Part shown: piece by piece, positions 1-10,860 of the stretch | How the letters are laid out: each line of letters opens with the position of its first letter | Position numbering within the stretch: the first letter of the stretch is position 1 | Assembly: GCA_963555705.1 (NCBI GenBank) | Contig: OY743168.1 | Coordinates: 25,097,128-25,161,127 of the forward strand | DNA length: 64,000 nucleotides | Source of the DNA: Ligustrum vulgare | Lineage: Eukaryota > Streptophyta > Magnoliopsida > Lamiales > Oleaceae | Direction: 5' to 3' | The notes under the pieces: model-generated | The model's input: only the letters and a program-made list of their open reading frames with translations | The model's database searches: none | What the model was told of the DNA's origin: nothing | Position numbers and translations under genes: made by a program

Positions 1-1033
1 TAATTACAGTTTATAAATTAATTTATAAACAATGTAATTTTTCAAAACACTTTTTTATCGCACGTTTTCTCTTTTCACTTTTCAACCAAATATTTTAACT
101 CAAAAATATAAATAAACTATTTATATTTACTGCATGTTACCGACTAGAAATATTTATAAAGAAAACATTCTACATGAATATCAGTCTCCCTATTTTGGTA
201 ACATGTAGCCGAAAGGAGAACAATGTTTTCCATTTCTCAATGCTGATACCGTACAATTAATTTACTTTGGTAGAAATATTTAAAATAATATTAAATGACA
301 GTCTCATATTTTGATGACAACAACATTAATGCTTTTAACTTTTCTCGTATTTTCAAGATCTCCTCGAGCTACAAAAAGGTGCCCTCATAACTCTTCCTCT
401 GCATGAAATTGAACATTGTCCATAATTCGACAGTTCGAGTTTATAATATTCCTTTTACTTTTATTTACTTTCTGCTTCTTGTCGTCTACTACGCTTTTCC
501 CCTGTCAATCAATTTTATTTTATTTTTAATTCCAAACAAAATGGAACCTTTTTTTTTTTAATGCTTTTTGAGTTTTTGATTTTTGAAAAAATTAATTATG
601 AAATTATATTAAACATATGCATGCATGAATTAATTAATTTCATGTCACATTTCGCATCCATTAGATTTACTCTGAGAGGTTTCAAGGTCACTGATTGTGC
701 AACGAGTAGTCTAGCCTACGTTAATGCAACCAGTTGGCATGTCAATTGGAAGCACGTTAAGGTAATAAAAATGATTAACCAAATTGATGCATTATTAAAA
801 AGGGATTGTAATAGGGTTTATTATGGTTATAAGGCAGTTGATATAGAGGATTGTGGTATAATAATTCCAAGTTGCTTTAGGTTGAACCCCAAACTTGGTT
901 ATGGAAATTAAATAAGCTACTCCACTAGACAAAAAAAAGTTACTTTTTGATGGTGGTTGTAGGCCTATAATTAGTTTATCAAGTACATTTAAGAAGTAAG
1001 ATCTAATGTCTAAGAAAAATTAGCAGAGTGGGT
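1..1033. other. AT-rich intergenic DNA, no gene seen
   Basis: No coding region, RNA gene or bounded repeat could be supported here. The stretch is AT-rich with homopolymer runs. A 116-codon open frame at 561-911 (+) matches no family I know and has no gene structure around it. The right edge abuts the truncated distal end of copia remnant G. Confidence 0.6.
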
Positions 1034-3015
1034 TTTTCTTTTTTTTAATTTCCCAGTTGAGTGAGAATATCAAAAGCATACTTAGCTTGGGAAAGATAGT
1101 AGCCAAGAGAGTTAGAGAGAACTTCAAGGCCCAAGAAATAATTTAGATGGCCAAGATCCTTCATCTCAAAGTGATGAATGAGAGATTGATTAAGCTCAGA
1201 ATTACCAGTAATATCATCCCTAGTAATAATCATGTCGTCCACATAAAGGATAAGAAGTGTAATACCAATGTCTGTTTTTCGGATGAATAGCCCATAATCA
1301 TAAGCACTAGAGGTGAAACCCAGTTTGTGAATAGCGGAGCTGAACTTTTCAAACTAGACACGAGGGGCTTGCTTAAGGCCATATAGAGCACGACGGAGCT
1401 TGCACATTTGAGAGGAAGAGTGGCGAATGGAGGAGGCTTCATATAAACTTCTTCAAAGAGATCACCAAAGGCATTTTTCACTTCCCTCTAAAAGAGTTCC
1501 CATTTTTAAGCAGCAGCAACAGTAAGAAGACTTCAGACAGAAGTTAAATGAGCAACTAGAGAAAATGTTTCTTCATAATCGATGTCATATTCTTGATTAA
1601 AACATTTTGCCACAAGTCGAGCTTTATAGCTATCAATAGGTTCATATGATTTGGTTTTGATTTTATAGACCCATTTACATCCAACTGTTGCTTCCCCAGG
1701 TGGAAGAGTGACTAACTCCCAAGTTTGAGCTTTTTCTAAGGCCTTTAATTCCTCAGACATAGATTGCTATCATAGGGGGTTAGAACTAGCCTCTTTATAA
1801 GAAGAAGATTCATGATGAGAGAATATAGTAGAGTAGCAATGGTAATCACGAAGATGATGAGGGAGTTGTCTTACCCGAGTAGACTAACGAGGATGAGTGG
1901 CATCGGTGGCAAGATCGGCAGGCACGTCAACAACATCATGATAGTACGTGATTGGTGTGAGGGGGCATGTATGGAAGATGATGAAGATTCAATAGAGGAT
2001 AAGGTGAGCTCTATTAGAGATGAAGGAGGGGTACTGAGTGGAGTGTCTTCAGTAGAAGGCATAGGTTGGGTTAGTGTATTGGAGATGGCACATGTGAGGT
2101 AGAGGAATAGAGATCAGTAGTGGGGTTAGTGAAGAAGGGAAGATAAGTATTTGTAGTGAGTTGAAACTTCAATGTAGATGAGAACATATTATGTTCCCAG
2201 AATATGACGTGGCGAGATATACGAAGTTGTTTAGTGATTGGATCCAAACATCTGTACCATTTATGTTCTATCCCATATCTCAAGAAGCAATAGATACGAA
2301 ATCGAGGTTCGGGTTTGGAATGTTCATGAGGTTGAAGTAAAACAAAACAAACACACACAAATACTTTCAAGAAATTGTAGTTAGGTGGGTGACCATATAG
2401 TATTTCATAAGGTGATTGGTTTTGGAGGGCAGGATAGGATGTCTATTAATAGTGTAAACTAGTAAGAGCGGCTTCTCCCCAAAACCGTTTAGGACACCCG
2501 CTTGATATAAGAAGAGTTCGCAGAGTATCTAAAATATGGCGATGTTTGCGTTCGACAAGACTATTTTTTGTTGAGATGTGTCAGGACAAGAATATTAAGA
2601 AATAGTGCCTTATTGACACAAAAATCTAAGAAAATTGGTTTCTTTTATATTCCATTGCATTATCTGCACAGAACGTTTTAATTGGTCTAGAAAATTGAGT
2701 TTTTACCATTTGGGTAAAGTTATAGATATGTGGTAGTTCAGAACAATTTTTCATAAGATATATCTATGTAAAACAAGTATGGTCATATATGAAAATAACG
2801 AAGTATCATGACCCCCCTCCCCCTCCCCCTCCCCCTCCCATGGTGGTATGAGGGGAAGGTTCCAAAACATCAGAATGAATAAGATCAGAAAGTGTAGTAG
2901 AAATAAAATCACTTTTATTGAATGGTAATGTAGGTTGTTTTCCGAGTTGATAAACAAGACACTATTTCTGATTTAGCTATTCCTAATCTACCAGAGGCAA
3001 TAAAATAGTTGAGTC
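1034..3015 (-). pseudogene. Copia element G, distal pol remnant (integrase and reverse transcriptase)
   Basis: Read on the minus strand from 3015 downwards. It starts inside the GAG-pre-integrase domain (LGHLSIDRL), passes through the integrase core (the CPDTSQQ and NANIAI stretches near 2540-2600 correspond to CPGTSQQ and ERKHRHI), the integrase C-terminus (2071-2370) and the RT (WELVTLPPG, CKWVYKIKTK, YEETFS near 1540-1760; YVDDMII near 1230). The frame is broken many times by stops and frameshifts, so no protein can be made. The element stops shortly after the RT, and RNase H and the 3' LTR are missing. It continues rightwards after the inserted solo LTR at 3016-5458. Copia order GAG-PR-IN-RT is clear; the lineage is uncertain. 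Confidence 0.88.
2812..2838 (-). repeat. CCCCCT hexamer run; G-quadruplex-capable on the minus strand
   Basis: About four and a half units of a C5T-type hexamer on the plus strand. The minus strand therefore carries five G-tracts of three or more Gs separated by single A residues. It sits inside the decayed integrase frame of copia G and reads there as a Gly-Glu run. Confidence 0.85.
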
Positions 3016-3489
3016 TGTAACGCCCCAAATTCTGTTAACTCGGAGCGCTACTGAAGTCCAAATTTCGTTTAAATAACAATTTTCAATAGACGTCAAATAC
3101 GTAATATTTTTTTTTCTGAAACAATAACAACCAGAAATAAGATGCGGAAGCGTATTCGATTGAAATGATTTGATTTTTAATATCAAACATAATGAACGAA
3201 TCATCAAACTTACAAAATAATAAGATTTGAAATAAATTTGACAAATAGAAAAAAGATTTCCTAAAATAATGGTTTAAAATAAAATTATAAATTTAAAATG
3301 GATTGTCATTAAATTTCAAGATCGCCCCGCTCATTGTCATGCATCGCCGAGCTCCTTAACCTGGAAGGGTGGAAAAAGTGGGGTGAGCATAATGAATTAT
3401 ACTCAGTGGAGATACAGCAATCAGTCCAAGTTAAAACCAAACATGCAAATCAAATTATGAATATCATGCCTAAAAATTATTTTCTATAG

Positions 3490-3645
3490 CTTTGTGTACT
3501 GTGGGGCAACCCCAAGGACCCACTTTCGATCCCGGACCTATGTACGATCCCTGACAACATGTTATTAGCGCTAATTAAAATTGTGCACTGTGGGCGACCC
3601 AAGGACCCTCTTTCGATCCCGGACCTATTTACGGTCCCTGGCAAC
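3490..3645. repeat. Two-copy tandem repeat inside solo LTR H
   Basis: Two adjacent units of roughly 90 bp share the stretches ACTGTGGG, CCCAAGGACCC, TTTCGATCCCGGACCTAT and TCCCTG.CAAC. They differ at several positions, so the duplication is not recent. Confidence 0.7.
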
Positions 3646-4300
3646 CTTTTTGAAACCATGGAAGCATTATATCACAATTAAAATCACACATCAAGAAATA
3701 ACATGGACAAAATAACCACAATTGCTTTAATGTAAACCCCACCTCAAAGTCTTGAAATTTTCTGAAAATTGAACTGGATGTGAAGCCAAAGTGCTTTAAA
3801 CTATTCTCGCCAACTCGTCTAGCCAAAAGGAAATAAATCTTAAATTAGTATTTTGGGAATTAAAAGTTTTAAAATGAATTTAAAAAGGTTAAGGACTAAT
3901 TTGGAATTTAACAAAGTTGAATTTGAAAAGTTATCTGGGGCTGAAGTAGGATTTTCATAAACTTAGGGACTGATAATTAAAACATCGTTTAAGTATTTAT
4001 GGGCTGAAAATAAAGGTCTGAAAACGTTGGGCTGAAACTTAAAACATTCAAAAATCTGAAGGGACTGGGTTAAAACATTTTTAAAACTAAAAGGCAGAAT
4101 AATAGATTTTCAAAACTAGGGGCTTAAGGGGTAATTATCAAAATCAGATTTTAAAATAACAAAATCGATTTCTCTATCCCTATTTCAATCCGAACATAGG
4201 CGAAGAAGAGAGAGAGGCAATCTGCTGCCTGCTCCGATTCGACGACCACCGACAGCGAAGCCGGCAGTAGCGCCATCTCCCAGCGGTGGCGACGTGGGTT

Positions 4301-4303
<3 letters not shown>

Positions 4304-4338
<35 letters not shown>
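4304..4338. repeat. TG dinucleotide microsatellite
   Basis: About 17 perfect TG units inside solo LTR H. Confidence 0.95.
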
Positions 4339-4339
<1 letters not shown>

Positions 4340-5458
4340 CGTTTTTTGGGGGTGGATTTGGTGCGAGACCCGTGACTTGGTGCTCGAGGGTTGGGTGTTT
4401 TTCGGTGATTATTCTGGCAGTGAGGTAAGGTGGTTCAAGGTAAGTGTTGGGTCAATTTATTTCTTGGTTTAAATTTTGATTTGGATGAGATTTGAGGGAT
4501 TGAAATTTGGGCAGTGGTGGTCGCAGGTGGCGGTGTTGGAGGCCTGGCTATGGTTCGACAGTGATGTGGTTGGGTTCGACAGTGGTGTTGATGTTGGGTT
4601 TGGTTTGGTTTGGTTCGGCGGGAAAATTGTGACCTTGGCTGTCGAGTTGAGCAATAGCGGTGGTGGGTGGCTCGGTCGGTGAAGGGAGGTAGTAGGGGTG
4701 TTCGTTGTTCCTTACAGATTGTTTATGGCTCGTGGGATGTATGAGTTTGGTGATTGACGTTATGCTGGTTATGGTGATTTTCTGTCGGTTGAAGGTGGTG
4801 AGATGCGTGGTTGTGATATTTGGCGGTTGCTACCGGTGGATTTTATGCAACTAGTGATGGTAAGGTTAAATTTTGGGTTCGGTGGACTTGAAGGCAGTCG
4901 GTTGTGGCTGTTGATTGTTGCTGGCGATGGATTTTAGGTGAATTGTGGCTGATGGTTTGGAGATGGCAAATTGAAAATAGAGAAATTGGAAGCAACTTGC
5001 GTGAATTGTGCAAGAGATCTTACCTGGAGTTACTGAAAACTTGTGTCGTGAACTATAGGTGGAGTATAGGGTATAAATATTGATAGGAAGTGTTTTAGTT
5101 AGAATAGAAAAGGGTTGGAAAGTGTTATAGTTAGGATGAAATTGTGATAAGTTGGAATATAGGAATAACCATTCGTTTAGAATTTCATGTACTATATCAC
5201 TCCTTAACTGATAAGAATTGGGCTAAAATAAATTGTATAGTAAAATAATTTCAGATTTGGACTTAAAAATAATTTGCGTTTAAAATAATAAATTTTTGCT
5301 AAAAATCGGTTTGGACTTAAAATTTATTTTATTGACTCGAAAATAGTTGACTTGGCTAGACGAATACGCTTAAATTTTGAAAATGAGAAAAATTATAACG
5401 ACACGTTTTTATTCGAGAATAAAATATTTATTTAATTTGAAAATTCTCGATCGTTACA

Positions 5459-6255
5459 GAGTCTATCGATAGACAGATGACCTAACCTAGAATTCCAAAG
5501 TTCCAGTGAAAAAATTGACAAAGCAGATGTAGTTGTAGGAACAAATTGGTGTAACGATGAACGACTTCTAACATTCGACCAACTTTACGGCCTATCCCAA
5601 TAATTTGCCTCGTCTTGGTATCCTGCACATGACAACCAGAAGAAGAGATGGTGAAAGTTAGACCAAGATCACATAATTGACCAACTAAAATAAGATTAAT
5701 AGTCAACTTAGGTATGTGAAAGGTTGAGGGAAGAGATAAGTTTGAGGTAGACAAGTTTCCTATTTGACTGACATGTAATTGAGACCCATCAACTGTATTA
5801 ATAGAAGATGTGTATGGAGTAGAGTTTGTAGAGAGAAAGATGCTAGAATCAGAAGTCATGTGATTACAGTAGCCGGGATCAAAATACCAAGGATTATCAG
5901 AATGGGACAGAATCAATTGATCCCATATGGCATGCATATCAGATAAAAAATCATTGATGGATTGATCCGGTTGTTTAGTTTTGCTATGTAGAGCAATCAA
6001 GAGTTCATATTGATGAGCAAGATCTTTAGTAGTGTACCGACCTTTGGGAAAATGCCATACCTCTTTGCATGTGTTGAAGCGTCCAAATTGTTGATTGATG
6101 AAGGTGATTGATGTGTTTCGACACCATGTCATGTCACCATTTTTAATATCCCTATCTTCTTCCCTAATCGCAAAGTCTTCATCGCTTTCATCCTTTTTTA
6201 CGGACAGGTGTAATAACCGCACCGCAACGATTCACCAAACCTAACGAGCCTTGAG
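5459..6255 (-). pseudogene. Copia element G, proximal gag and protease remnant
   Basis: Minus-strand frame 6222-5482 (246 codons). The first half has the UBN2-type gag signature (WCRNTSIT, GRYTTKDLAHQYELL, INDFLSDMHAIWDQL). This is joined directly to an aspartic-protease segment (PWYFDPGYCNHMTSDSS), where copia elements normally have a zinc knuckle between the two. The knuckle has thus been deleted, and the active-site D-S-G reads D-P-G. After the protease the frame runs to the solo LTR at 5458. The right edge at 6251-6255 (TTGAG) is the target-site duplication of gypsy element A. Confidence 0.85.
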
Positions 6256-7155
6256 TGATGCAAACCACGTAGCAATTGTAACTACGCAACCCACAAATTA
6301 TTGGAATCGACCCAAGAACGCCAAGAACCTCGATTTATGGATCCAATTAAAACTAATTGAACCAAGCAACCAATACAATCACTGGGATATATTGACCTCT
6401 TGATCACAAACAATAATAATTCTCACCGAGATTTGAACAAACAAGATTAACTCGCAAGTTCGGATTTTATTCAATAAAGAATAAAGGTTGTGAAAGCAAA
6501 TAGCCTCTCAATTAATATTATCAAAGTTGTGTAATGAATAATGAAAATTACATCCCTATAAATAGGGTCAAAACTAGGTTAAAGAGTTCTAATTAAACAA
6601 GGAAACAACTACCTAAAAATAAGGAAATAAAAATAACCTAAAATTCACGCGTATTCGATTTTATGGCCGTGACTGATTTTCTTACGGCCGTAACCTTACT
6701 TCTGATTCACTCTTACGGCCGTGACATATGACTTACGGCCGTAAGTCCAAAAACGTACAATTCCAATTTTAAGCAGCAACTCCTTTACGGCCGTGATATT
6801 AACCTTTACGGCCGTGATACTCAATCTTTACGGCCGTGATTGTTTATGTCTCGCAAAATCAATTTCAGCAGAAAGTTGGTTACGGCCGTGAGGATTTGTA
6901 TGTTACGGCCGTAACATTGAAATTTCACCACTTTCTTCGACGCAATGAATAAGGTTGATCCACTCATCGTTTTGGCTCGGCCCCAACATGGAACTTATTT
7001 CTTTTGATGACACGAACATTGTTTTGGCCATTGTTTCTTGAACTAACTTGCCCATTGCTTCCTTGGCCCTCTTGGTTTGCAATTGAGTCATCGGTCCTCC
7101 TTTGATCTTCAACGGATCTTTGTGCGGGCTTGTATCCGTGGTCTAGATCACATCA
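6256..7155 (-). repeat. 3' LTR of gypsy element A with ACGGCCGT palindrome array
   Basis: 900 bp. The LTR starts (minus sense) TGATGTGATC at 7155 and ends TTTGCATCA at 6256. It is preceded by the polypurine tract GAGGGAGGGAA (7156-7166). A TATA-like CTATTTATAG lies at 6556-6565. Eight perfect ACGGCCGT cores start at 6684, 6715, 6735, 6787, 6808, 6830, 6882 and 6905, with a one-mismatch copy at 6663. They fall 100-350 bp upstream of the TATA box, that is in U3. The first part of the LTR is the continuation of the pol frame; here a TAG at 7143-7145 ends it, where the other LTR has CAG. Confidence 0.92.
6663..6912. promoter_or_regulatory. Phased array of ACGGCCGT palindromes in the U3 of element A
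   Basis: Nine copies (eight perfect) of an 8-bp palindrome, usually within TTACGGCCGTAA or TTACGGCCGTGA. Start-to-start distances are 21, 31, 20, 52, 21, 22, 52 and 23 bp, all close to 2, 3 or 5 turns of a 10.5-bp helix. The spacers differ in sequence, so this is not a simple tandem repeat. Position upstream of the TATA-like box suggests protein binding sites; that function is inferred. The same array recurs in the other LTR at about 11803-12051, with one core changed to ACGGACGT near 12024. Confidence 0.75.
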
Positions 7156-8282
7156 TTCCCTCCCTCTTCGAAAGGATTCGACCTCGAATCTGTACCTGCA
7201 TCAAACAGAGATAGGTCAGAAACATTAAATGAAGCCGAAACATTATACTCACCAGGAAGATCGAGTTTATAGGCATTATTGTTGATCCTTTCGATCACTT
7301 GGAATGGACCATCCCCTCGCGGTTGTAACTTTGACTTGCGCTGTTCTGGAAACCGCTCCTTTCTCAAATGTACCCAAACCCAATCACCGGGTTCAAAAAT
7401 GATGCCCTTTCTTCCTTTGTTAGCCTGCGAAGCATAATGTTCATTTTTCTTTTCAATCGTCAACCTCACCTTGTCGTGGAGTGCTTTAACCATCTCAGCC
7501 TTTTTCTTGCCATCTAAACTTCGAGACAATGCATCTGCCACCACATTTTCCTTACCTTGTTTGTACCGGATGACATAGGGAAATGTTTCGATGAATTCTA
7601 CCCACCTTGCATGTCTCTTACTCAGCTTAGCTTGTCCCCTCAAATGCTTCAAGGATTCATGATCAGTGTGTATCACGAACTCCCGTGGCCACAAGTAATG
7701 TTGCCATGTTTCCAAAGCGCGCACAAGTGAGTATAACTCCTTGTCGTATGTGGGATAATTAAGTGCAGCCCCTTTTAGTTTTTCACTAAAATAGGCGATT
7801 GGCCTTTGATCCTGCATTAAAACAGCTCCAATGCCTAGCCCCGAGGCATCACATTCAATCTCAAAAGCCTTGTCAAAGTTAGGAAGTGATAAAACCGGTG
7901 CTTCACACAACATATTTTTGATTGTTTCAAATGCATGTTCCTGTTCTACCCCCCATTTAAAACCTACACTTTTTTTGACAATTTCTGTGAGTGGTGCGGC
8001 AATCGTGCTAAAATTTTTAACAAAGCGCCTATAAAAACTAGCCAAGCCATGAAAACTCCTAACCTCAGTTATGCTTTTAGGTGTTGGCCACTCTTTAATA
8101 GCTTTGACTTTCTCTTCATCTACTTCTATCCCTTTAGCACTAACCACATAACCAAGAAACACAACTTTTTAGATGCAAAAATCACACTTTTTAAAGTTAG
8201 CAAAAAGTTGCTCTTGTCTTAAAATCACAAGCACACATCTAACATGCTCCACATGCTCATTCAAAGTTTTACTATATATCAA
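7143..8282 (-). pseudogene. Element A pol: RT C-terminus, RNase H and polyprotein tail, integrase absent
   Basis: Minus-strand frame from just after the RT catalytic site to a TAG at 7143. It contains the RT thumb and connection ([31 protein letters not shown]) and then a complete-looking RNase H with its acidic residues in [32 protein letters not shown] and VVADALSR. Directly after ADALSRS the protein continues with [18 protein letters not shown], a segment that in related elements follows integrase. The whole HHCC zinc finger and DDE core are gone, while the frame is kept. The end ([32 protein letters not shown]) is the usual post-integrase region. A stop near 8172 also interrupts the upstream frame. 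Confidence 0.85.
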
Positions 8283-8294
8283 GATATCATCGAA

Positions 8295-9239
8295 TTAAAC
8301 TACAACGAATTTACCTATAAATGCACGTAAAACATGATTCATTAAACGCATAAATGTGCTAGGTGCATTAGTAAGTCCAAAAGGCATTACTAACCATTCA
8401 TACAGGCCATACTTAGTTTTAAATGCAGTTTTCCACTCATCTCCTTCTTTCATTCGAATTTGATGATAACCACTCTTAAGGTCAATTTTACTAAATATGC
8501 TAGAGCCATGCAATTCATCCAACATATCATCTAACCTAGGAATAGGATGACGATACTTTACCGTTATGTTGTTGATGGCTCTACAATCAACATACATTCT
8601 CCACGTCCCGTCCTTCTTCGGCACAAGTAACACGGGTACGGCACAAGGACTCATACTTTCCCTTATATACCCTTTGCTCATCAAGTCCTCCACTTGCCTT
8701 TGGAGCTCTTTTGTCTCCTCGGGGTTACTTCGATAAGCGGGGCGGTTCGGAATGACTGCTCCAGGTACAAAATCAATTTGATGTTCAATACCTCGAATGG
8801 GTGGTAACCCACTAGGTATGTCATCGGGAAATATATCGTCAAATTCCTGCAATAAAGAAATAGACAAACTAGGGAGGGATTTGTTAGTTTCATCAAATGC
8901 AAGGAATGATTCCTTGTACAGCAGAAGGACCATCGGTCGTTCTTCCATGAATGCCTTTTTGATTTCACTCCTTTTTGCGTAGAAACTCATTTTTCTTTCT
9001 TTTCTGGCACTCTTCGCTCCCTCTCCTTTTTCTGAGGTATGTACCCCAAAACTCTTTTTTTCTCTCGCCTCTCCTTTTTCTGGAGTCGTGGCTCCAACTC
9101 TCTTTTCCTCTCCTTTTTCTGAGGTCGTGGCCTCAACTCTCTTTCTCTCATTTTCCTTTACTCTTTTTTCTTCATCATTTTTCAGTTTTATTTGATCTTC
9201 ATACACTTGTGATGGTGTCAATGGTGCAAGTGTAATGGT
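8295..9239 (-). pseudogene. Element A pol: spacer with hairpin repeats and reverse transcriptase N-terminus
   Basis: Begins with a charged spacer containing three related decapeptide units of the type [10 protein letters not shown] (9030-9140), then the [73 protein letters not shown]. The frame stops at TAA 8295-8297, exactly at the codon for the Tyr of the YFDD catalytic box (the following codons read FDDI). A single nonsense change thus abolishes RT at its active site. An earlier stop near 9249 separates this piece from the protease. Confidence 0.88.
9033..9135 (-). other. Triple hairpin repeat in element A (candidate RNA structure)
   Basis: Three 16-nt inverted repeats on the minus strand: TGAGG-CCACGA-CCTCA (9120-9135), TGGAG-CCACGA-CTCCA (9081-9096) and TGGGGT-ACAT-ACCTCA (9033-9048). 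Each is followed by GAAAAAGGAGAGG or a close variant. Stem positions 3 and 4 change together on both arms, which keeps pairing. Starts are 39 and 48 nt apart, as in element E. Confidence 0.7.
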
Positions 9240-9248
9240 TTTTCCCCC

Positions 9249-10367
9249 TTAGGTAAAGCTATACCTATTTTTATACCCATCATGCGTGACCTTCCTATCA
9301 TATTGCCAAGGCCTACCCAACAAAATGTGCCCGGCATGCATAGGTACCACATCGCACATAACTTCATCCACATAGCTACCAATAGAAAAATTCACCAACA
9401 CCCTCCTATTCACCTTAATTTTTCCACTATCATTTAACCATTGAAGCCTATAAGGTTTAGGATGTTTTAACAAAGGTAATCCTAATTTTTCCACAAGTAT
9501 AGTACTAGCGACGTTAGTACAACTACCACCATCAATAATCATACTACATACCTTGTTATTAATGCGACATCGTGTATGGAATATGTTCTCATGTTGTTTT
9601 TCCAAATCATCCATGTTGACTTGAGCACTAAAAGCTCGCCTTGCCACCAATAACTCGCCATGCTCCCCGGATAACACATCCTCATCATCACATACTTCCT
9701 CCAATGCCGGCATATCGCTATAATCCTCTTCCTCACTATCACTCTCCATGGCTCCATCCTTCCTCACAAGTATCACTCGCCTATTAGGACATTGAGATGC
9801 CACATGTACTCTTCCTAAACATTTGAAGCATTGAATGTCTCTACTCCTAGATGGTTGAGGCTCCCCTTTAGGCACGAATTTATTAGCTTGTTCCTCCTTC
9901 CCTTTTGGTGCCTCAAATTTCCCCTTTGGTGCTTCAAATTTCCCTTTAGAAACAGTCACATCTCCTTTACTATCCCACTTCGGCTTCCAAGAAGAATTAG
10001 AACCAGATGGGTACCTTGCTGTCCCCTTTTTCTTTATTTGCTTCTCCACCTTTATAGCCATGTGCAACATATCCTCCATCTCCAAATAATGTTGTAGTTC
10101 AACCACATTATCTATATCCCTATTCAACCCATTCAAAAATCGAGCCATCGTAGCCTCCCTATCCTCTTCTTCATTAGCTCTAATCATCAAAATCTCCATC
10201 TCCTTATGATAATCCTCCACACTCTTTGATCCTTGGTATAGGCTTTGTAATTTTTGATGCAGCTCCCGATGGTAATGACTAGGAACGAACCTCTTTCTCA
10301 TAATAGCTTTTAATTCATCCCAAGTACTAACGGACCTCTCGCGATTCCTTCTCCTAGAAGTCACCAA
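9249..10367 (-). pseudogene. Element A gag C-terminal half, zinc knuckle and aspartic protease
   Basis: A 372-codon minus-strand frame. It starts in the retrotransposon gag domain (WDELKAIMRKRFVPSHYHRE, LHQKLQSLYQGSKSVEDYHK, FLNGLNRDIDNVVEL), followed by a Lys-rich linker with the repeat GKFEAPKGKFEAPKGK, a CCHC knuckle (CFKCLGRVHVASQC), and a retropepsin-like domain (RINNKVCSMIIDGGSCTNV and [14 protein letters not shown]). The DGG triplet replaces the usual DSG or DTG and is shared with element B, so it is normal for this group. The frame ends at a stop near 9249 after NRYSFT. The first part of gag lies in another frame at 10417-10860. Confidence 0.9.
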
Positions 10368-10416
10368 TTGATCCCACCAAGTAATAGCGTAATCGGAGAA
10401 CTCAAGTACAGCTACT

Positions 10417-10860
10417 TTAACCTTTTTTTTCTTCCGAATAAGTGTAGCAATTAAAAATTAATTCCATCTTCTTCTCCCATTCTAAGTATGCTTCCGGATT
10501 ACTCCTACCCTTGAATGATGGAATTGTCATTTTGATGTTGCTCATACTACCATCCATTCTATCGCCACCAAGATCTCTATCCCTTCTCCCATGCCTAACT
10601 ACTCTATCAACAATTGCCCCATCGTCAAAATCACTACCTTCTTCATTCTCATCAACCCCCTCTACTCTACGACCTTGCCCACCTTGCCTACGGGCATTAG
10701 GCACTTCCCGAGGTTGCTCAAGCCTTTCTAACCTACCTATCACATCCCCAAACAACCGCTCAAACCGTTGTACCATCTCTTCCATCATGTTGGCTCGATC
10801 GTTGTTCTTTGTAGTAGAAGATTGTTCAGACATCCTAAAACTAAATGTTTTGTGCCTCAC
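10417..10860 (-). pseudogene. Element A gag N-terminal part
   Basis: Minus-strand frame of 147 codons. A plausible start is the internal Met of MSEQSSTTKNNDRANMM; the upstream Met lies in a leader that element E shares as untranslated sequence (GGGTAAAAGCCAAATTTGAGTG). It includes a Leu/Arg-rich helix (MVQRFERLFGDVIGRLERLE), an acidic linker, and the beginning of the capsid domain (KMTIPSFKGRSNPEAYLEWE). A frameshift at about 10420 breaks the link to the rest of gag at 10367. Confidence 0.85.

Larger units (their letters stand above)
3016..5458 (+). mobile_element. Solo LTR H (2443 bp) inserted in copia G
   Basis: The unit begins TGTAACGCCCC and ends GATCGTTACA, that is TG..CA with a 7-bp terminal inverted repeat (TGTAACG/CGTTACA). 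It is flanked by a perfect 5-bp direct repeat GAGTC at 3011-3015 and 5459-5463. Removing it rejoins the copia GAG-pre-integrase frame exactly, which shows it is an insertion. There is no coding sequence inside, no primer site and no second LTR, so it is best read as a solo LTR left by recombination. Plant chromoviruses of the Tekay/Del type often have long LTRs starting TGTAACG; that assignment and the plus orientation are inference. A TG microsatellite lies at 4304-4338 and a two-copy tandem repeat at about 3490-3640. Confidence 0.85.

Noticed and set aside
561..911. 116-codon open frame on the plus strand
   Set aside because: No recognisable domain, no splice or promoter context and AT-rich composition; open by chance is the simplest explanation.
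4476..4682. Open frames on both strands inside solo LTR H
   Set aside because: Gly/Val/Trp-rich low-complexity text in a G/T-rich LTR segment; no homology.
6663..6912. ACGGCCGT copies as a CRISPR array
   Set aside because: The repeat is only 8-12 bp, spacers vary from 12 to 44 bp, no cas genes are present and the DNA is eukaryotic LTR.
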